Part shown: positions 44,235 to 53,842 of the stretch, in pieces
How positions within the stretch are numbered: position 1 is the first letter of the stretch
Layout of the letters: every line of letters starts with the position of its first letter
Source: Calditrichia bacterium
GTDB lineage: Bacteria > Calditrichota > Calditrichia > Calditrichales > J004
Reading direction: 5' to 3'
DNA length: 64,000 nucleotides
NCBI GenBank assembly: GCA_020635035.1
Contig: JACKAO010000002.1
Location: 1 to 64,000, forward strand
Notes under the pieces: model-generated
Database searches by the model: none
Told to the model about the DNA's origin: nothing
The model's input: only the letters and a program-made list of their open reading frames with translations
Position numbers and translations under genes: made by a program

Positions 44235-46463
44235 CTAATTTTGTACAGTGTTTGAATATTGCGTGCCCATGTCGATCCATTCAATCAGCGTTAGTAAATC
44301 ACGGTTTGCAGGAAGAAAAGGATCAATATAACCATTATTTTTTTGCCAAAGCTGCGTGTGGTTATAGGAAAGATTGCGGAACTGCTGATTATCATCATCG
44401 TTAAGCTGGCGGTTGAACATAACCCATATCAGCGGCGAATGTCTGGCTCCGTCATCTGTTACATAATCAAGTTGCTCATTATCTGCTGTCTGGTAGCTGC
44501 CTTCATCGGTCAGAATTTCATAAACACTTGTTGCACCATTGCCATTGTCACCTTCCACCGTGCGGTCTGCGGCGGTCATTTCAAGCCGTAAACCACCCCC
44601 CGGATTAGCCGTAGTATGACAGGATACACAGCGTTTATCTAAAATTGCCTGGATTGTATTCGTGCGGCCTGGACTGATACGGTTATAAAAATCAACTGTA
44701 TCGCTGCGGGCAGCGCTGTGGGCTAAAACATTTTCTGCATTCTGAAAGCCGGATTTATAAAATCTGCTGGAAGCCGTGTTTAATACCTGCAGATCGCTCT
44801 GCACTTTAATATCGTTAATAATTTTGTCGCGGTCATGCGAATCATGGCAACCTGTACATAGCCTTCTTTCACCCGGCATTACATAGGTCCATGAACGCTG
44901 TGTTACCAGCATCAGGCCGTTTTCATCAACTGTCTGCAAGTGCACAGAAAGATTTGCCGGCACCTCGATAGAAAATGAACCATCATCACGGATTGGGCCG
45001 TAACCGACTATCCGTTGTTTTTCAAGATTCGTGTTTCCAATCTCACCACCGCGTCTGCTATTATTTCTGGGAAGTGCGACGGCTGCCAATACTCTTACAT
45101 AGCGGGCCTGCCCGACACTGCCGTCTTTATTCAGATAGTTAGCATCCGGACGCATTTGGCGGTCATCGCCGGCCCTGTCATAAACATTACCATCAAAAAA
45201 GATACCTGTTTTGTCGCCATTCTGAATAGCTGACTGCACATGTTGTTCTGATTCGATTACCTGCGGAATACCTGCGGGAAGATCTTTTCGCGGTAAAACA
45301 GGAACCGCATCAATTTCATTAAACATCGGATCATTATAAACCAGGCGGACATTGTTACCATCTTTATCCATAACATAGATGCCATAATCCACTTCATCAT
45401 CCGCATTATCCTTTACGGCAATGGGTGAAATAGATACAATGATTTTTTCCCGGCGGTCCGCGGATGCATTCGGGTCATAAATCGGGTGCGGCGATCTGTA
45501 CAGCGCTGTAGAGTTTTCCCTGGTGTTATTAAAAGGAACACTTTTAGGTGTAATAATTTTAAGTTCATCATCTCCCCTGGATATATCTTTAATGGCTATC
45601 GCCCCGCCTTCAAAAGGTGAATTACGTTCCATTAATGTACAGACAATACCCCCATCGCCAAGCTCCCGCGGATCAAGGTAAACCCTGCTGCCGCTTTGCT
45701 GCGGAAAATGATTTCCATATAAAATAAAAGGACGTGTCCCATCGGGATTGACAACAAATATTGAAAATTTATTAGGATCACCTAGATGCTCCCAGCGACT
45801 GTAAAAAATCTTTCCGCTGGAATGCACCATCGGATTTGTATCATGGCTTTGGTTGAATGAAATCTGCCGGATATTTGTCAGCCGGCCATCGGGCAAACGG
45901 TCAGCAACATGTAACAGCGGAGATTCACGGCGTTCATATTCATCCACAATTTGGGAGCGGGTTGATGTAAACATGATTTGCCCGTTGGGCAGATAAATCG
46001 GGTCCATATCATGGCCCACTTCCTGATCAGTCAACTGAACAAGATCAGAGCCATCGATATTCATCTCATACAGGTGCCAGTTATGATCGCGGTTTCGGCG
46101 CATCGAAAACAAGATTTTCTTACCATCGTAGGAAATTTCCGGGTCAGCTGCATGGCCATAACGGCTGGGATTTGACTGTCCGGCTCGTGTATATTGCTTA
46201 GTCAGGTTTGTTACATCACCCTGGGCTGCGATCGGATCCAGTAAGAAAAGATCCGTCCCTGGATAATACTCATCCACATTACTGCGCATGGCATTACTAC
46301 GATTTTCAAAACGGCTGTTTTCCCTTACAAAAACCAGGGCTGCCTGTCCGGATTTTTCCATGATTACATCTGCTGGGGCATTACCGCAAGAAACAAGTAG
46401 CATCTTACCGACAATAAGGTAAATCATCTCTGCAAAAACCGAAGCGTACGACTTTTTTTTCAA
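44235..46463 (-). CDS. Di-heme c-type lipoprotein cytochrome, HzsA-related
   Basis: A 742-residue lipoprotein (lipobox L-L-V-S-C near residue 25). A PD40 propeller spans about residues 95-330. A hydrazine-synthase-alpha-type middle domain follows, with RSWTYVMPGERRLCTGCHD containing the first heme site C536-x-x-C539-H540. The second heme is at C612VSC615H616. NCBI names such proteins HzsA-related; they are widespread in non-anammox bacteria, and the rest of the hydrazine synthase set is absent here. Start: TTG 46463 with AAGGAG six bases upstream, chosen over an extension to 46649 that would overlap the preceding gene and place the signal internally. Confidence 0.87.
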   Translation of the reverse strand: MKKKSYASVFAEMIYLIVGKMLLVSCGNAPADVIMEKSGQAALVFVRENSRFENRSNAMRSNVDEYYPGTDLFLLDPIAAQGDVTNLTKQYTRAGQSNPSRYGHAADPEISYDGKKILFSMRRNRDHNWHLYEMNIDGSDLVQLTDQEVGHDMDPIYLPNGQIMFTSTRSQIVDEYERRESPLLHVADRLPDGRLTNIRQISFNQSHDTNPMVHSSGKIFYSRWEHLGDPNKFSIFVVNPDGTRPFILYGNHFPQQSGSRVYLDPRELGDGGIVCTLMERNSPFEGGAIAIKDISRGDDELKIITPKSVPFNNTRENSTALYRSPHPIYDPNASADRREKIIVSISPIAVKDNADDEVDYGIYVMDKDGNNVRLVYNDPMFNEIDAVPVLPRKDLPAGIPQVIESEQHVQSAIQNGDKTGIFFDGNVYDRAGDDRQMRPDANYLNKDGSVGQARYVRVLAAVALPRNNSRRGGEIGNTNLEKQRIVGYGPIRDDGSFSIEVPANLSVHLQTVDENGLMLVTQRSWTYVMPGERRLCTGCHDSHDRDKIINDIKVQSDLQVLNTASSRFYKSGFQNAENVLAHSAARSDTVDFYNRISPGRTNTIQAILDKRCVSCHTTANPGGGLRLEMTAADRTVEGDNGNGATSVYEILTDEGSYQTADNEQLDYVTDDGARHSPLIWVMFNRQLNDDDNQQFRNLSYNHTQLWQKNNGYIDPFLPANRDLLTLIEWIDMGTQYSNTVQN

Positions 46464-46473
46464 GATGGACTCC

Positions 46474-47040
46474 TTAGTAAAAAAATTCCAGATTAAGTGT
46501 AAAAACAATATTGTGCGCGATGAATGACTTTTTTTCATTGAAGCTCTGGCTAACGATATGATCGCGTAAATCGTAGCGCAACCCGATGTTCGGAGAGCCA
46601 AAAAGCGTATCAAAATATAACCGGTTACCCAATCCGAGTACCACGGCAAATTTACTTTGCCCCCCTTGATTTAATCCTGCAAAACCTGCTGTTAAATAAG
46701 GAAAGCTGGTCCACATTTTAGGATCATAGCCATAAATAAATTCATAAACCAACAGACGCTCATTCTCAAAAAGAGTCGCATTTGCAACCGATCGCAATAC
46801 ATCCGACTGCAGACTGCTTAATCCCAGGGATGCTTCAAAAAAATGGCGTCCCTGGTTTAAATAATGATTATAACGCAAGGCCCCAAACAGATTGCTTCCA
46901 AAACCCTCGGAAGAGTAAACGCCTGTTGCCAATGAGAAACCATTATCTGTTTTCAATTGAGCAATGCCTTTTTGCGGAACGACAAAAAACAGTATAATCA
47001 ATACTGCCATCCCGTAAAGTTTTTGTAATAACCTGTTCAT
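46474..47040 (-). CDS. Outer-membrane beta-barrel domain protein (188 aa)
   Basis: Signal peptide (about 1-27, ending KGIAQ) and eight to ten short amphipathic strands (ATGVYSSEGFGSNLFGALRY, split by turns; final strand TLNLEFFY ends in an aromatic residue). Resembles small OmpA/OprF-type eight-stranded barrels, without a peptidoglycan-binding domain. GGGAG precedes ATG 47040. It is the third barrel in the operon, 10 bp before the cytochrome start codon. Role unknown; it may hold the cytochrome at the outer membrane. Confidence 0.75.
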   Translation of the reverse strand: MNRLLQKLYGMAVLIILFFVVPQKGIAQLKTDNGFSLATGVYSSEGFGSNLFGALRYNHYLNQGRHFFEASLGLSSLQSDVLRSVANATLFENERLLVYEFIYGYDPKMWTSFPYLTAGFAGLNQGGQSKFAVVLGLGNRLYFDTLFGSPNIGLRYDLRDHIVSQSFNEKKSFIAHNIVFTLNLEFFY

Positions 47041-47048
47041 GGTACTCC

Positions 47049-47567
47049 CTATTTAAAGACAAAAATTACACCCAGACTCACTTCCTGGAAAATCAGCAGT
47101 TCTTCGCTTTGGTCGCGTTTACTTTTAACATTAGTCAGGTATTGGTTCACCCCCAGGCGTAAACCAAATTTATCACTTAAATAAAAGCGCAGGCCCCCGC
47201 CAAAATTAATTCCCGGGTTAGAAACAGTCCGGTTACCAATAGATGTTGAAGGAACCGTAAGCAACATACCTGCACCAACCGAACCATATGGGATCATTTT
47301 ACCGGCCATTGCCAGATTGAAAACAAGATTTATATCGAGCGGGTATAAATCGGCAGTTTCACCAATTACCTGGGCTATTGAAAATTCCAGGTTAACGGAT
47401 TTGTAGTTCATTGAAGCATCTAATCCGAAAACGCCACTGCCATCCATAAATCCGGTATGCGGGGAAAGCTCAAACGACATTCCGCTGCCGGTCTTTTGGG
47501 CTGAAACCAGTTGGATAGAAAAAAGGACAAATATTAGTATTAAAGGATTTTTACAATATTGCAACAT
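47049..47567 (-). CDS. Outer-membrane beta-barrel protein (172 aa)
   Basis: Signal peptide (about 1-23) and a small barrel with strands such as GMSFELSPHTGFM, NYKSVNLEFSIAQ and GINFGGGLRFYLSDKFGLRL, in the porin/opacity fold style. Ends in an aromatic strand (SLGVIFVFK). The first 17 bp overlap the upstream barrel gene, and GGGGG lies just before the ATG. Second gene of the operon. Confidence 0.75.
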   Translation of the reverse strand: MLQYCKNPLILIFVLFSIQLVSAQKTGSGMSFELSPHTGFMDGSGVFGLDASMNYKSVNLEFSIAQVIGETADLYPLDINLVFNLAMAGKMIPYGSVGAGMLLTVPSTSIGNRTVSNPGINFGGGLRFYLSDKFGLRLGVNQYLTNVKSKRDQSEELLIFQEVSLGVIFVFK

Positions 47568-48117
47568 TAAGCCCCCCGGAGAACGTCACTGACCAGAATC
47601 CATTATTCAGATTATTATAAGCCAGCGAAGACGAGATAATTAAATCTGATAATTTGGATAACGGTAAGCTGATTTTTAAACCCGTATTGAGCGCCGGATA
47701 ATTTTCCCGGACTGACGCAATCATTCTTGGTCCGAGCGTGCCCAGATTGATTTTATAGGCTTCGCGCTTTAGCCATTTGTAACCCAACGCAATTCCGGGC
47801 CCTATGCGTATATTATATATTCCCGAATTAATAAAATACGTGTAGGTAAGCATCAGTGCAGTGATGTGAACTGGCGGCTGCAGGTTTTGTGCTGGTGTAA
47901 TTATTAGTATTTCAGAATCAGAGACCTTGAATAATAAACCCAGTACACTATTTTCATCAGTATTATATGTTGGATGTATACTCCAAATTCGGCCGGCTGA
48001 ATAGTTAGACCCGGAATCAAATATTTCCATCCCGGCAGAAAGTTCAGCGTTTATCTGGGCTTCTGACACCATGTTAGTGAATAGAAGAAAAAAAGAAATA
48101 TATAAAGATTTCTGCAC
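47551..48117 (-). CDS. Outer-membrane beta-barrel protein (188 aa), first gene of the redox operon
   Basis: Signal peptide (about 1-20, ending SEAQ) and eight or so amphipathic strands (SVLGLLFKVSDSEILIIT, ALMLTYTYFINSGIYNIRIG, and a final GGLNVAIL). Begins with GTG at 48117 with a GGGTG-containing leader. It is the promoter-proximal cistron of the leftward operon and overlaps the next by 17 bp. The three consecutive barrels share the same length class but not close sequence. Confidence 0.72.
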   Translation of the reverse strand: MQKSLYISFFLLFTNMVSEAQINAELSAGMEIFDSGSNYSAGRIWSIHPTYNTDENSVLGLLFKVSDSEILIITPAQNLQPPVHITALMLTYTYFINSGIYNIRIGPGIALGYKWLKREAYKINLGTLGPRMIASVRENYPALNTGLKISLPLSKLSDLIISSSLAYNNLNNGFWSVTFSGGLNVAIL

Positions 48118-48233
48118 TGCACCCTGCCCTTAATCCATTAACTGCTCCTTTCATATTCAAGCTGCGTACCAGAAAATCAAAATGGGATACCTTTACAATA
48201 AAGATTAAAGCTAAATCTATTATTAATAAACTA

Positions 48234-48246
48234 TTACACAGTGTAA
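48234..48246. promoter_or_regulatory. Palindrome TTACACAGTGTAA in a divergent promoter region
   Basis: TTACAC / GTGTAA arms around a central A, in the 299-bp region between the redox operon (start 48117) and pfkA (start 48417). Such a dyad is a candidate operator. I see nothing else there except a generally AT-rich sequence in which both promoters must lie. Confidence 0.35.
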
Positions 48247-48416
48247 GTTTTTGTTTTTATACTATTTAAGCCTTTCGACTCTGCAATATTCTGGTTCCGA
48301 TTATGTAAAAAATTAACACAGACAAACCGGGTCATGTCTTTTGTCCTATTAATTCAGTTTTGTTGAATCCGCATTACTTACTTATTTTTATGACTAAACT
48401 GTACAGGAGAAAACAT

Positions 48417-49481
48417 ATGCCCAAAGCCATAGGAATACTTACATCAGGTGGCGATACACCCGGATTGAATGCCGCTATCCGTGGTATCAGTAAATCTTTG
48501 CTATATGAATCTGAAACGGAGATTATAGGCTTTAAAGATGGTTTCCGCGGCCTGATGGAAAATCGTATTATTCGTCTGGATAGTAAAATGCTTTCCGGGA
48601 TACTTTCCCTTGGCGGAACGCTTTTAGGTACCAGTCGCGATAAACCGCACCGTATGCCTGTTGGAGATAAGATTCTCGATATGACCGATGTTATCCTGCA
48701 CAATTATCAAAAACATCACCTGGATGCACTGGTCTGTATCGGTGGCGGCGGTACTCAGAAAAACGCCATGAAGCTGGTTGAAAAAGGAATGAATGTTATC
48801 ACACTGCCAAAAACAATCGACAACGATGTGGTTATGACAGATGTAACCTTTGGTTTTGATACCGCTTTGGGAATTGCTACGGATGCCATAGACCGGCTGC
48901 ACACAACGGCGCACAGCCATCACCGTATAATTGTAGTGGAAATTATGGGAAACAAAGTGGGCTGGCTGGCTTTGGGAGCCGGTATCTCCGGTGGTGCCGA
49001 TGTTATTCTTATTCCTGAAATCCCATATGATGTTTCCGTAATCTCGGAAGCGATTCTTAAACGCAGCCGCAGCGGCAAAAACTTCAGTATTGTTGCAGTC
49101 GCAGAAGGGGCCATAAGCAAAGATGCACAGAAAGATGAAAAGAAAAAGGATGATGATGATACCCGCCAGGAATCCGGAACACTTTCCCTGGCAAAAAAGC
49201 TGGAACAGCTAACAGGGCTCGAATCACGTGTCACTATTTTAGGGCACTTGCAGCGTGGTGGTACACCTTCTGCCCGTGACAGGATTTTAGCCACGCAACT
49301 TGGCGTTGCCTGTTCCCATTATATCCGGCAGAAAAAATTCGGTAAAATGGTGGCTGTCCAGGGAGAACTTACAACAACTGTTTCGCTGGATAAAGTTGCC
49401 GGTAAACGTAAATATGTACCGCTCGATCATCCCTGGGTTGATAGTGCCCGCAGGGTTGGCACATGCCTGGGTGATATATGA
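48417..49481 (+). CDS. 6-phosphofructokinase with atypical active site (likely PPi- or mixed-donor)
   Basis: A 354-residue PfkA-family enzyme phosphorylating fructose-6-phosphate. The fold landmarks are clear: [13 protein letters not shown] (11-23), PKTIDNDV (131-138), [12 protein letters not shown] and [14 protein letters not shown]. Two features differ from ATP-dependent E. coli PfkA. The GGDG motif is GGGG (109-112), so the Mg-binding Asp is replaced by Gly111. The PGTIDND glycine is Lys132, as in pyrophosphate-dependent enzymes. A lysine/aspartate-rich insertion ([12 protein letters not shown]) lies near residue 240. ATG 48417 has AGGAG upstream; the frame extends back to 48360 without support. 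The phosphate donor cannot be decided by eye. Confidence 0.93.
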   Translation: MPKAIGILTSGGDTPGLNAAIRGISKSLLYESETEIIGFKDGFRGLMENRIIRLDSKMLSGILSLGGTLLGTSRDKPHRMPVGDKILDMTDVILHNYQKHHLDALVCIGGGGTQKNAMKLVEKGMNVITLPKTIDNDVVMTDVTFGFDTALGIATDAIDRLHTTAHSHHRIIVVEIMGNKVGWLALGAGISGGADVILIPEIPYDVSVISEAILKRSRSGKNFSIVAVAEGAISKDAQKDEKKKDDDDTRQESGTLSLAKKLEQLTGLESRVTILGHLQRGGTPSARDRILATQLGVACSHYIRQKKFGKMVAVQGELTTTVSLDKVAGKRKYVPLDHPWVDSARRVGTCLGDI

Positions 49482-49694
49482 ATTTGTTAAACTGAATCAA
49501 ACACTATTTTAAATAAAATCAATTCAATAAAACCATAATTTTCAAAAACATTTAAAACGTCATTTTATCAATGTCCGTATATGGCTTCGCAGTGCCTTTA
49601 AATGGGTTTTTAGTCTCCCCGTTTTACATCGTCGTTTTGCATCATATATTATTAATCTCTATTTTCAACAATCACCCAAAAAACAGCGGACACT

Positions 49695-50936
49695 ATGCAG
49701 CCACTCATTACAAATGATGCCGTCGTTCTAGGCATTCTCTTATCTATATTAGCGATTATTTTTGCAACATCTCACAGCGAAAGACCATTCTGGCAAAAGT
49801 TTTATACCTTTATACCGTCCGTGCTGCTTTGTTATTTCATCCCTTCTTTATTTAATTCGGCAGGAATTATTTCCGGGCAGCATTCAAATCTCTATTTTGT
49901 TGCATCGCGCTACCTGCTCCCGACAAGTCTTGTATTACTGACAATCAGTGTGGATATAAAAGCAATTTTACGATTGGGACCCAAAGCAATAATTATGTTC
50001 TTAACTGCGACCACCGGGATCATTATTGGGGGTCCGATTGCCATTCTGGTTGTTTCAGCTTTTGCCCCTGATATTGTTGGCGGGCATGGGCCGGATGCTG
50101 TCTGGCGCGGATTAACAACTATTGCCGGAAGCTGGATTGGCGGCGGAGTGAATCAAACAGCGATGCGGGAAGTGTTTGAAGTAAGTGATGAACTCTTTTC
50201 CCAGGTATTACCTGTGGATATTATGGTCGGCTATTTATGGATGGGGGTTTTATTGTACGGTGCAGGGATCAGCACGCGCATTGACCGTTGGCTGAAAGCA
50301 GATGCTTCGGTTATTGAAGAACTGCGCAAAAAAGTGGAAGATTATCGTGCCAGTATTGCCCATGTTCCAACTTTGCGTGAGCTTACGATCATCATGGCGC
50401 TTGGGTTTGGACTGACCGGAATATCGCATTTTTTTGCAGATATTATCGCTCCCTGGTTTCAGGATAATGCGCCGCAGCTTGAAAAATACAGTCTGACATC
50501 CAATTTCTTCTGGATCATTATTATCGCAACCACCGCCGGATTAATTACATCGTTCACCAAAGCACGTAAAATGGAAGGAGCCGGAGCATCCACTATAGGA
50601 ACTCTTTTCCTTTACGTATTGGTTGCTACCATTGGTATGGAAATGGATTTAACTGCCATTCTGCAAAACCCCGGACTTTTCTTTGTGGGCATCATCTGGA
50701 TTTTGGTGCATATAATATTATTACTGATCGTCGCAAAACTGATTAAGGCACCTTTCTTTTTTGTGGCTGTTGGCAGCCAGGCAAACATTGGCGGAACAGC
50801 ATCTGCTCCTATTGTGGCTTCTGCTTTTCATCCGGCTTTGGCACCGGTCGGTGTTTTACTCTCGGTACTGGGATATATTTTAGGAACTTATGGTGCCTGG
50901 TTGTGCGGTATTCTGATGAGAGCAGTTGCTCCATAG
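49695..50936 (+). CDS. DUF819 family membrane protein
   Basis: A 413-residue integral membrane protein of about ten helices, with TTIAGSWIGGGVNQTAMRE and the closing GSQANIGGTASAPIVASAF, two related glycine-rich stretches in opposite halves that recall inverted-repeat transporters. DUF819 (YjcL) is a probable transporter family of unknown substrate. No clear ribosome site. It follows pfkA after 213 bp in which I see no gene. Confidence 0.9.
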   Translation: MQPLITNDAVVLGILLSILAIIFATSHSERPFWQKFYTFIPSVLLCYFIPSLFNSAGIISGQHSNLYFVASRYLLPTSLVLLTISVDIKAILRLGPKAIIMFLTATTGIIIGGPIAILVVSAFAPDIVGGHGPDAVWRGLTTIAGSWIGGGVNQTAMREVFEVSDELFSQVLPVDIMVGYLWMGVLLYGAGISTRIDRWLKADASVIEELRKKVEDYRASIAHVPTLRELTIIMALGFGLTGISHFFADIIAPWFQDNAPQLEKYSLTSNFFWIIIIATTAGLITSFTKARKMEGAGASTIGTLFLYVLVATIGMEMDLTAILQNPGLFFVGIIWILVHIILLLIVAKLIKAPFFFVAVGSQANIGGTASAPIVASAFHPALAPVGVLLSVLGYILGTYGAWLCGILMRAVAP

Positions 50937-50981
50937 CTTTTGAAGAGTGAACTCACCAGATATCTCTTTGTAAAAACTATT

Positions 50982-52604
50982 TTATTTAAGAATTAACATT
51001 TTACGGGTTTGCGAAAGGTGCATAGATGTGCTTAGACGATAAAAATATATTCCGGCTGCTAGTTCCGAAGCATCAAAAACAATCGAATGCTCCCCTGCTG
51101 ACTGCTGTTCATTGAAAAGTATCTTTATTTCCTTACCGGATAAATCATACACTTCCAGCTTTACCTGATCATTCCTGTTAAGATGGTACAATATTCTCGT
51201 TTGGGGATTAAAAGGATTGGGATAGTTACCAATTAAACTGAAATCATTTTCGTGTAAAATACTTTTAGCAATTGATGTTGATTTACCAACATTAAAGACA
51301 ATGCGTCCGTTATCACCTTTTAACAATTGATCATCTTCTATGTAAATCAATGCGGTATCGTTTCCGTTAAAACCAGGATTCGCTGTATAATTAAATCTGT
51401 GGTTTCTTCCAGCAAATAATCTGATCGTTCCATTTTTAGGCTGTTGTGCTATTTTATACCAGAAAATTTCAGTGCCATCAGGATCATGGAATTTTAGCGT
51501 ACCTGTTAGTTGCCCATCTTTTTGAACAGCGTAGTTCGTATCAACAAGAACTGCTTTTTGATTTGGTACGTTTACACGTTTAAACGGCTGATTTGCAATC
51601 AGGCTGTCATTGCAAAAAATATCAACCTGCCATTCACCCATATTGGCGCCTGTTTCGGGTAATGTAAAATAGACGTACCACCAGCTGCTGCTCCAAAATC
51701 CGCTTGGATAAAAACTGTATTCCCAGAATAAACTGCCGTCGTTGCGGTAAATTTTCCAGGTAAATTTATCGGTGGTCCTGGCGTTCCGCAACCGAACCCA
51801 GGAGCGAAGCAAAGTATTTCTGTAGGCCGATACTTTTACAGGAGGTTTTTCCAAAATTGTTGGCCAATCAAGTTCAACCGTTGTCAAACCGTGATCCATC
51901 AATTCAAAAGGCAAAGTAGTCACGTAGGCCGGTTGCCGCTGCCACATTGATTCGTTCTCCTGACAGGGTCCCTGGAACGGATCAACAGAGTTACCATTTT
52001 TTTTCACTTCAAAATGCAGGTGCGGGTTGGATGAATAACCTGAGCTTCCTATAAAACCAAGAGTATCGCCCGTTTGAACCTGTTGTCCGCTTGAAACACG
52101 AATACTGTTTTTTCTAAAATGCAGATATATCGACTGTAAACCATCTGTATGCTGGACCGTTACCTGGTTAGCAACAACTCCGTTTTGCCAGGAAGTCCTG
52201 CGATCAAATTCTCCATCATGAACATAAATAACTTCACCGGGTGCTGCACATAATACAGCAACTCCTTCATCCATTTCATAAAAACTCAATATTTCTATAT
52301 CTGTCCCGCGATGGCCATTATATGTCACATCTCCGCAATTATAATCCTTCACTGCCGCAGTCGGTTGCAGGTCAACATAATTAATCAGGGTTTGGCCAAA
52401 CCCGTTTAAGCCTGTTCCTCCCATGGGATCAGTAAACAAAACAGCATTAGGACTAACCAGGGCTTTATCAAAGGTAGAATCATTAAACATGCTTTCTTCA
52501 ACTGTATCACGACATGCACTCAGGGGAACAGAGCCACCGTGGTGGTACTGCCCGAAAATAAAACAAACCGAAAAAAGAAGGATGTGAATAGTTTGAATCA
52601 TCAT
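50982..52604 (-). CDS. Secreted M23 (LytM) peptidase with type IX sorting domain
   Basis: A 540-residue secreted protein: signal peptide (1-19), then an M23 LytM domain (about 85-215) with zinc ligands H98 and D102 (HRGTD), the YLHF strand at H162, and HLHFE with H197. Beta-sandwich regions follow (about 235-450), then a sorting domain (about 455-540; NYPNPFNPQTRILYHL, ending TRKMLILK). M23 enzymes cut peptide cross-links in peptidoglycan. Its ATG overlaps the upstream Kelch gene stop as ATGA, so the two are co-translated. Confidence 0.9.
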   Translation of the reverse strand: MMIQTIHILLFSVCFIFGQYHHGGSVPLSACRDTVEESMFNDSTFDKALVSPNAVLFTDPMGGTGLNGFGQTLINYVDLQPTAAVKDYNCGDVTYNGHRGTDIEILSFYEMDEGVAVLCAAPGEVIYVHDGEFDRRTSWQNGVVANQVTVQHTDGLQSIYLHFRKNSIRVSSGQQVQTGDTLGFIGSSGYSSNPHLHFEVKKNGNSVDPFQGPCQENESMWQRQPAYVTTLPFELMDHGLTTVELDWPTILEKPPVKVSAYRNTLLRSWVRLRNARTTDKFTWKIYRNDGSLFWEYSFYPSGFWSSSWWYVYFTLPETGANMGEWQVDIFCNDSLIANQPFKRVNVPNQKAVLVDTNYAVQKDGQLTGTLKFHDPDGTEIFWYKIAQQPKNGTIRLFAGRNHRFNYTANPGFNGNDTALIYIEDDQLLKGDNGRIVFNVGKSTSIAKSILHENDFSLIGNYPNPFNPQTRILYHLNRNDQVKLEVYDLSGKEIKILFNEQQSAGEHSIVFDASELAAGIYFYRLSTSMHLSQTRKMLILK

Positions 52605-53791
52605 TTCAACAAGATCATTTTCTGAGAAAAGGTTGAGCTGACCGTTCCGGATATATTTATTTTAGAAAAATAAATACCTGATACCAAACCTGTTGCATCA
52701 AAAACAACATTATAGACACCCGGTTGTTGTTTTATACTTTTAATGAGAGATGTAACTTTTCGTCCTTTTACATCAAAAACATCCAAGCTGACTTCGGCCA
52801 CTTCTGAAAGCTCATAACTCAGAATAGTCGTCGGATTAAAAGGATTGGGATAATTTGGGAATAATCTGAATTTGCCCGGGACAGCTTGTCTCTCCGAAGC
52901 TAAAGAAACTGCGGTTCCCTGTGGAACAATTTCTTCTACACTGCTTACTGACAAGGCTGTTGAATCTATACCACCAAGCACATACAAACCACCTTCGTAT
53001 TCAGCTGTTGCCATCCAATGCCGTTTACCGCTGATTTGCAAACTGTCAGTATTCCATTCATTTTCCGTTGCATTGTATACAATAATGCTTTTGTATTGGG
53101 CGGTTGATTGACCGGTGCTGTTACCACCCACACAGTAAATCTGGTCATTTATTATACCCATTGCTGAAGCACCCACCTGGTAAAGTGATTTTGCCAGGGG
53201 TGTCCAGATATCAGTTGCAGGATTATATTTTACAAAAACCGAATCGTTGTAACCGATAACATAAATCTCATCATTATACACAATAGAACTTAAGTTCAGC
53301 GGTCCGGAATACCCGGAAGAAGATTTAGTCTCCCACATATTATCCCAAACTGAATAAGCCCAGACGCTGCCATTAGGTGCAAAAAGGTAGATAAAACCGT
53401 TGACAAATTCAGCAGCAACACCCCAGGTTGTTGCATTGGGGCTGTTGGCAAGATAGGTCCACTCCTTTGTATCCAAGTTGTATTTTCGCAGAAAATTTGC
53501 ACCCCCGGGCCAGCCGCTGACCAGGTAAACTTCATTACCAATACGAACCGTTTCCACGTCCCACATATTGCGGTCCGGGATCGTATCTTCAACAGCCCAG
53601 TTGGTGCCGTTGTAAACATAAACCGTATCATAAAGCAAGGACCCGGACCAGTTATTCGATCCACCAAAAAAATAAATCTTGCCGTTATAAACTTCAGCCG
53701 AACCGGCGCCAAGCGGACGCGGAAGTTTTGCAACATCCTGTGCATAGAGAGAGAATGTAAAAAGGGTTATAATAAAAATAATCGTTTTCAT
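52601..53791 (-). CDS. Kelch-repeat beta-propeller with type IX sorting domain
   Basis: A 396-residue secreted protein: signal (1-17), about six Kelch blades (about 25-300) with the motif pattern YNGKIYFFGGS, YVYNGTNW, VYLVSGWPGG and LYVLGGID. A sorting domain closes it (about 310-396; NYPNPFNPTTILSYEL, ending QKMILLK). AAGGAG precedes the ATG. Coupled by ATGA to the M23 peptidase gene. An FNR/CRP-type site lies about 52 bp upstream of the start. Confidence 0.88.
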   Translation of the reverse strand: MKTIIFIITLFTFSLYAQDVAKLPRPLGAGSAEVYNGKIYFFGGSNNWSGSLLYDTVYVYNGTNWAVEDTIPDRNMWDVETVRIGNEVYLVSGWPGGANFLRKYNLDTKEWTYLANSPNATTWGVAAEFVNGFIYLFAPNGSVWAYSVWDNMWETKSSSGYSGPLNLSSIVYNDEIYVIGYNDSVFVKYNPATDIWTPLAKSLYQVGASAMGIINDQIYCVGGNSTGQSTAQYKSIIVYNATENEWNTDSLQISGKRHWMATAEYEGGLYVLGGIDSTALSVSSVEEIVPQGTAVSLASERQAVPGKFRLFPNYPNPFNPTTILSYELSEVAEVSLDVFDVKGRKVTSLIKSIKQQPGVYNVVFDATGLVSGIYFSKINISGTVSSTFSQKMILLK

Positions 53792-53842
53792 GTCATGCTC
53801 CTTTTAAATGATATAATATGACAGGATTATTGAACTTTTGAT

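Noticed and set aside
44235..46463. Evidence of anammox (hydrazine synthase)
   Set aside because: Only a related lipoprotein is present; HzsB/C, other anammox genes and planctomycete features are absent.
46464..46649. Longer reading frame for the HzsA-related cytochrome
   Set aside because: It would run through the preceding barrel gene and put the lipoprotein signal inside the protein; TTG 46463 has an ideal ribosome site.
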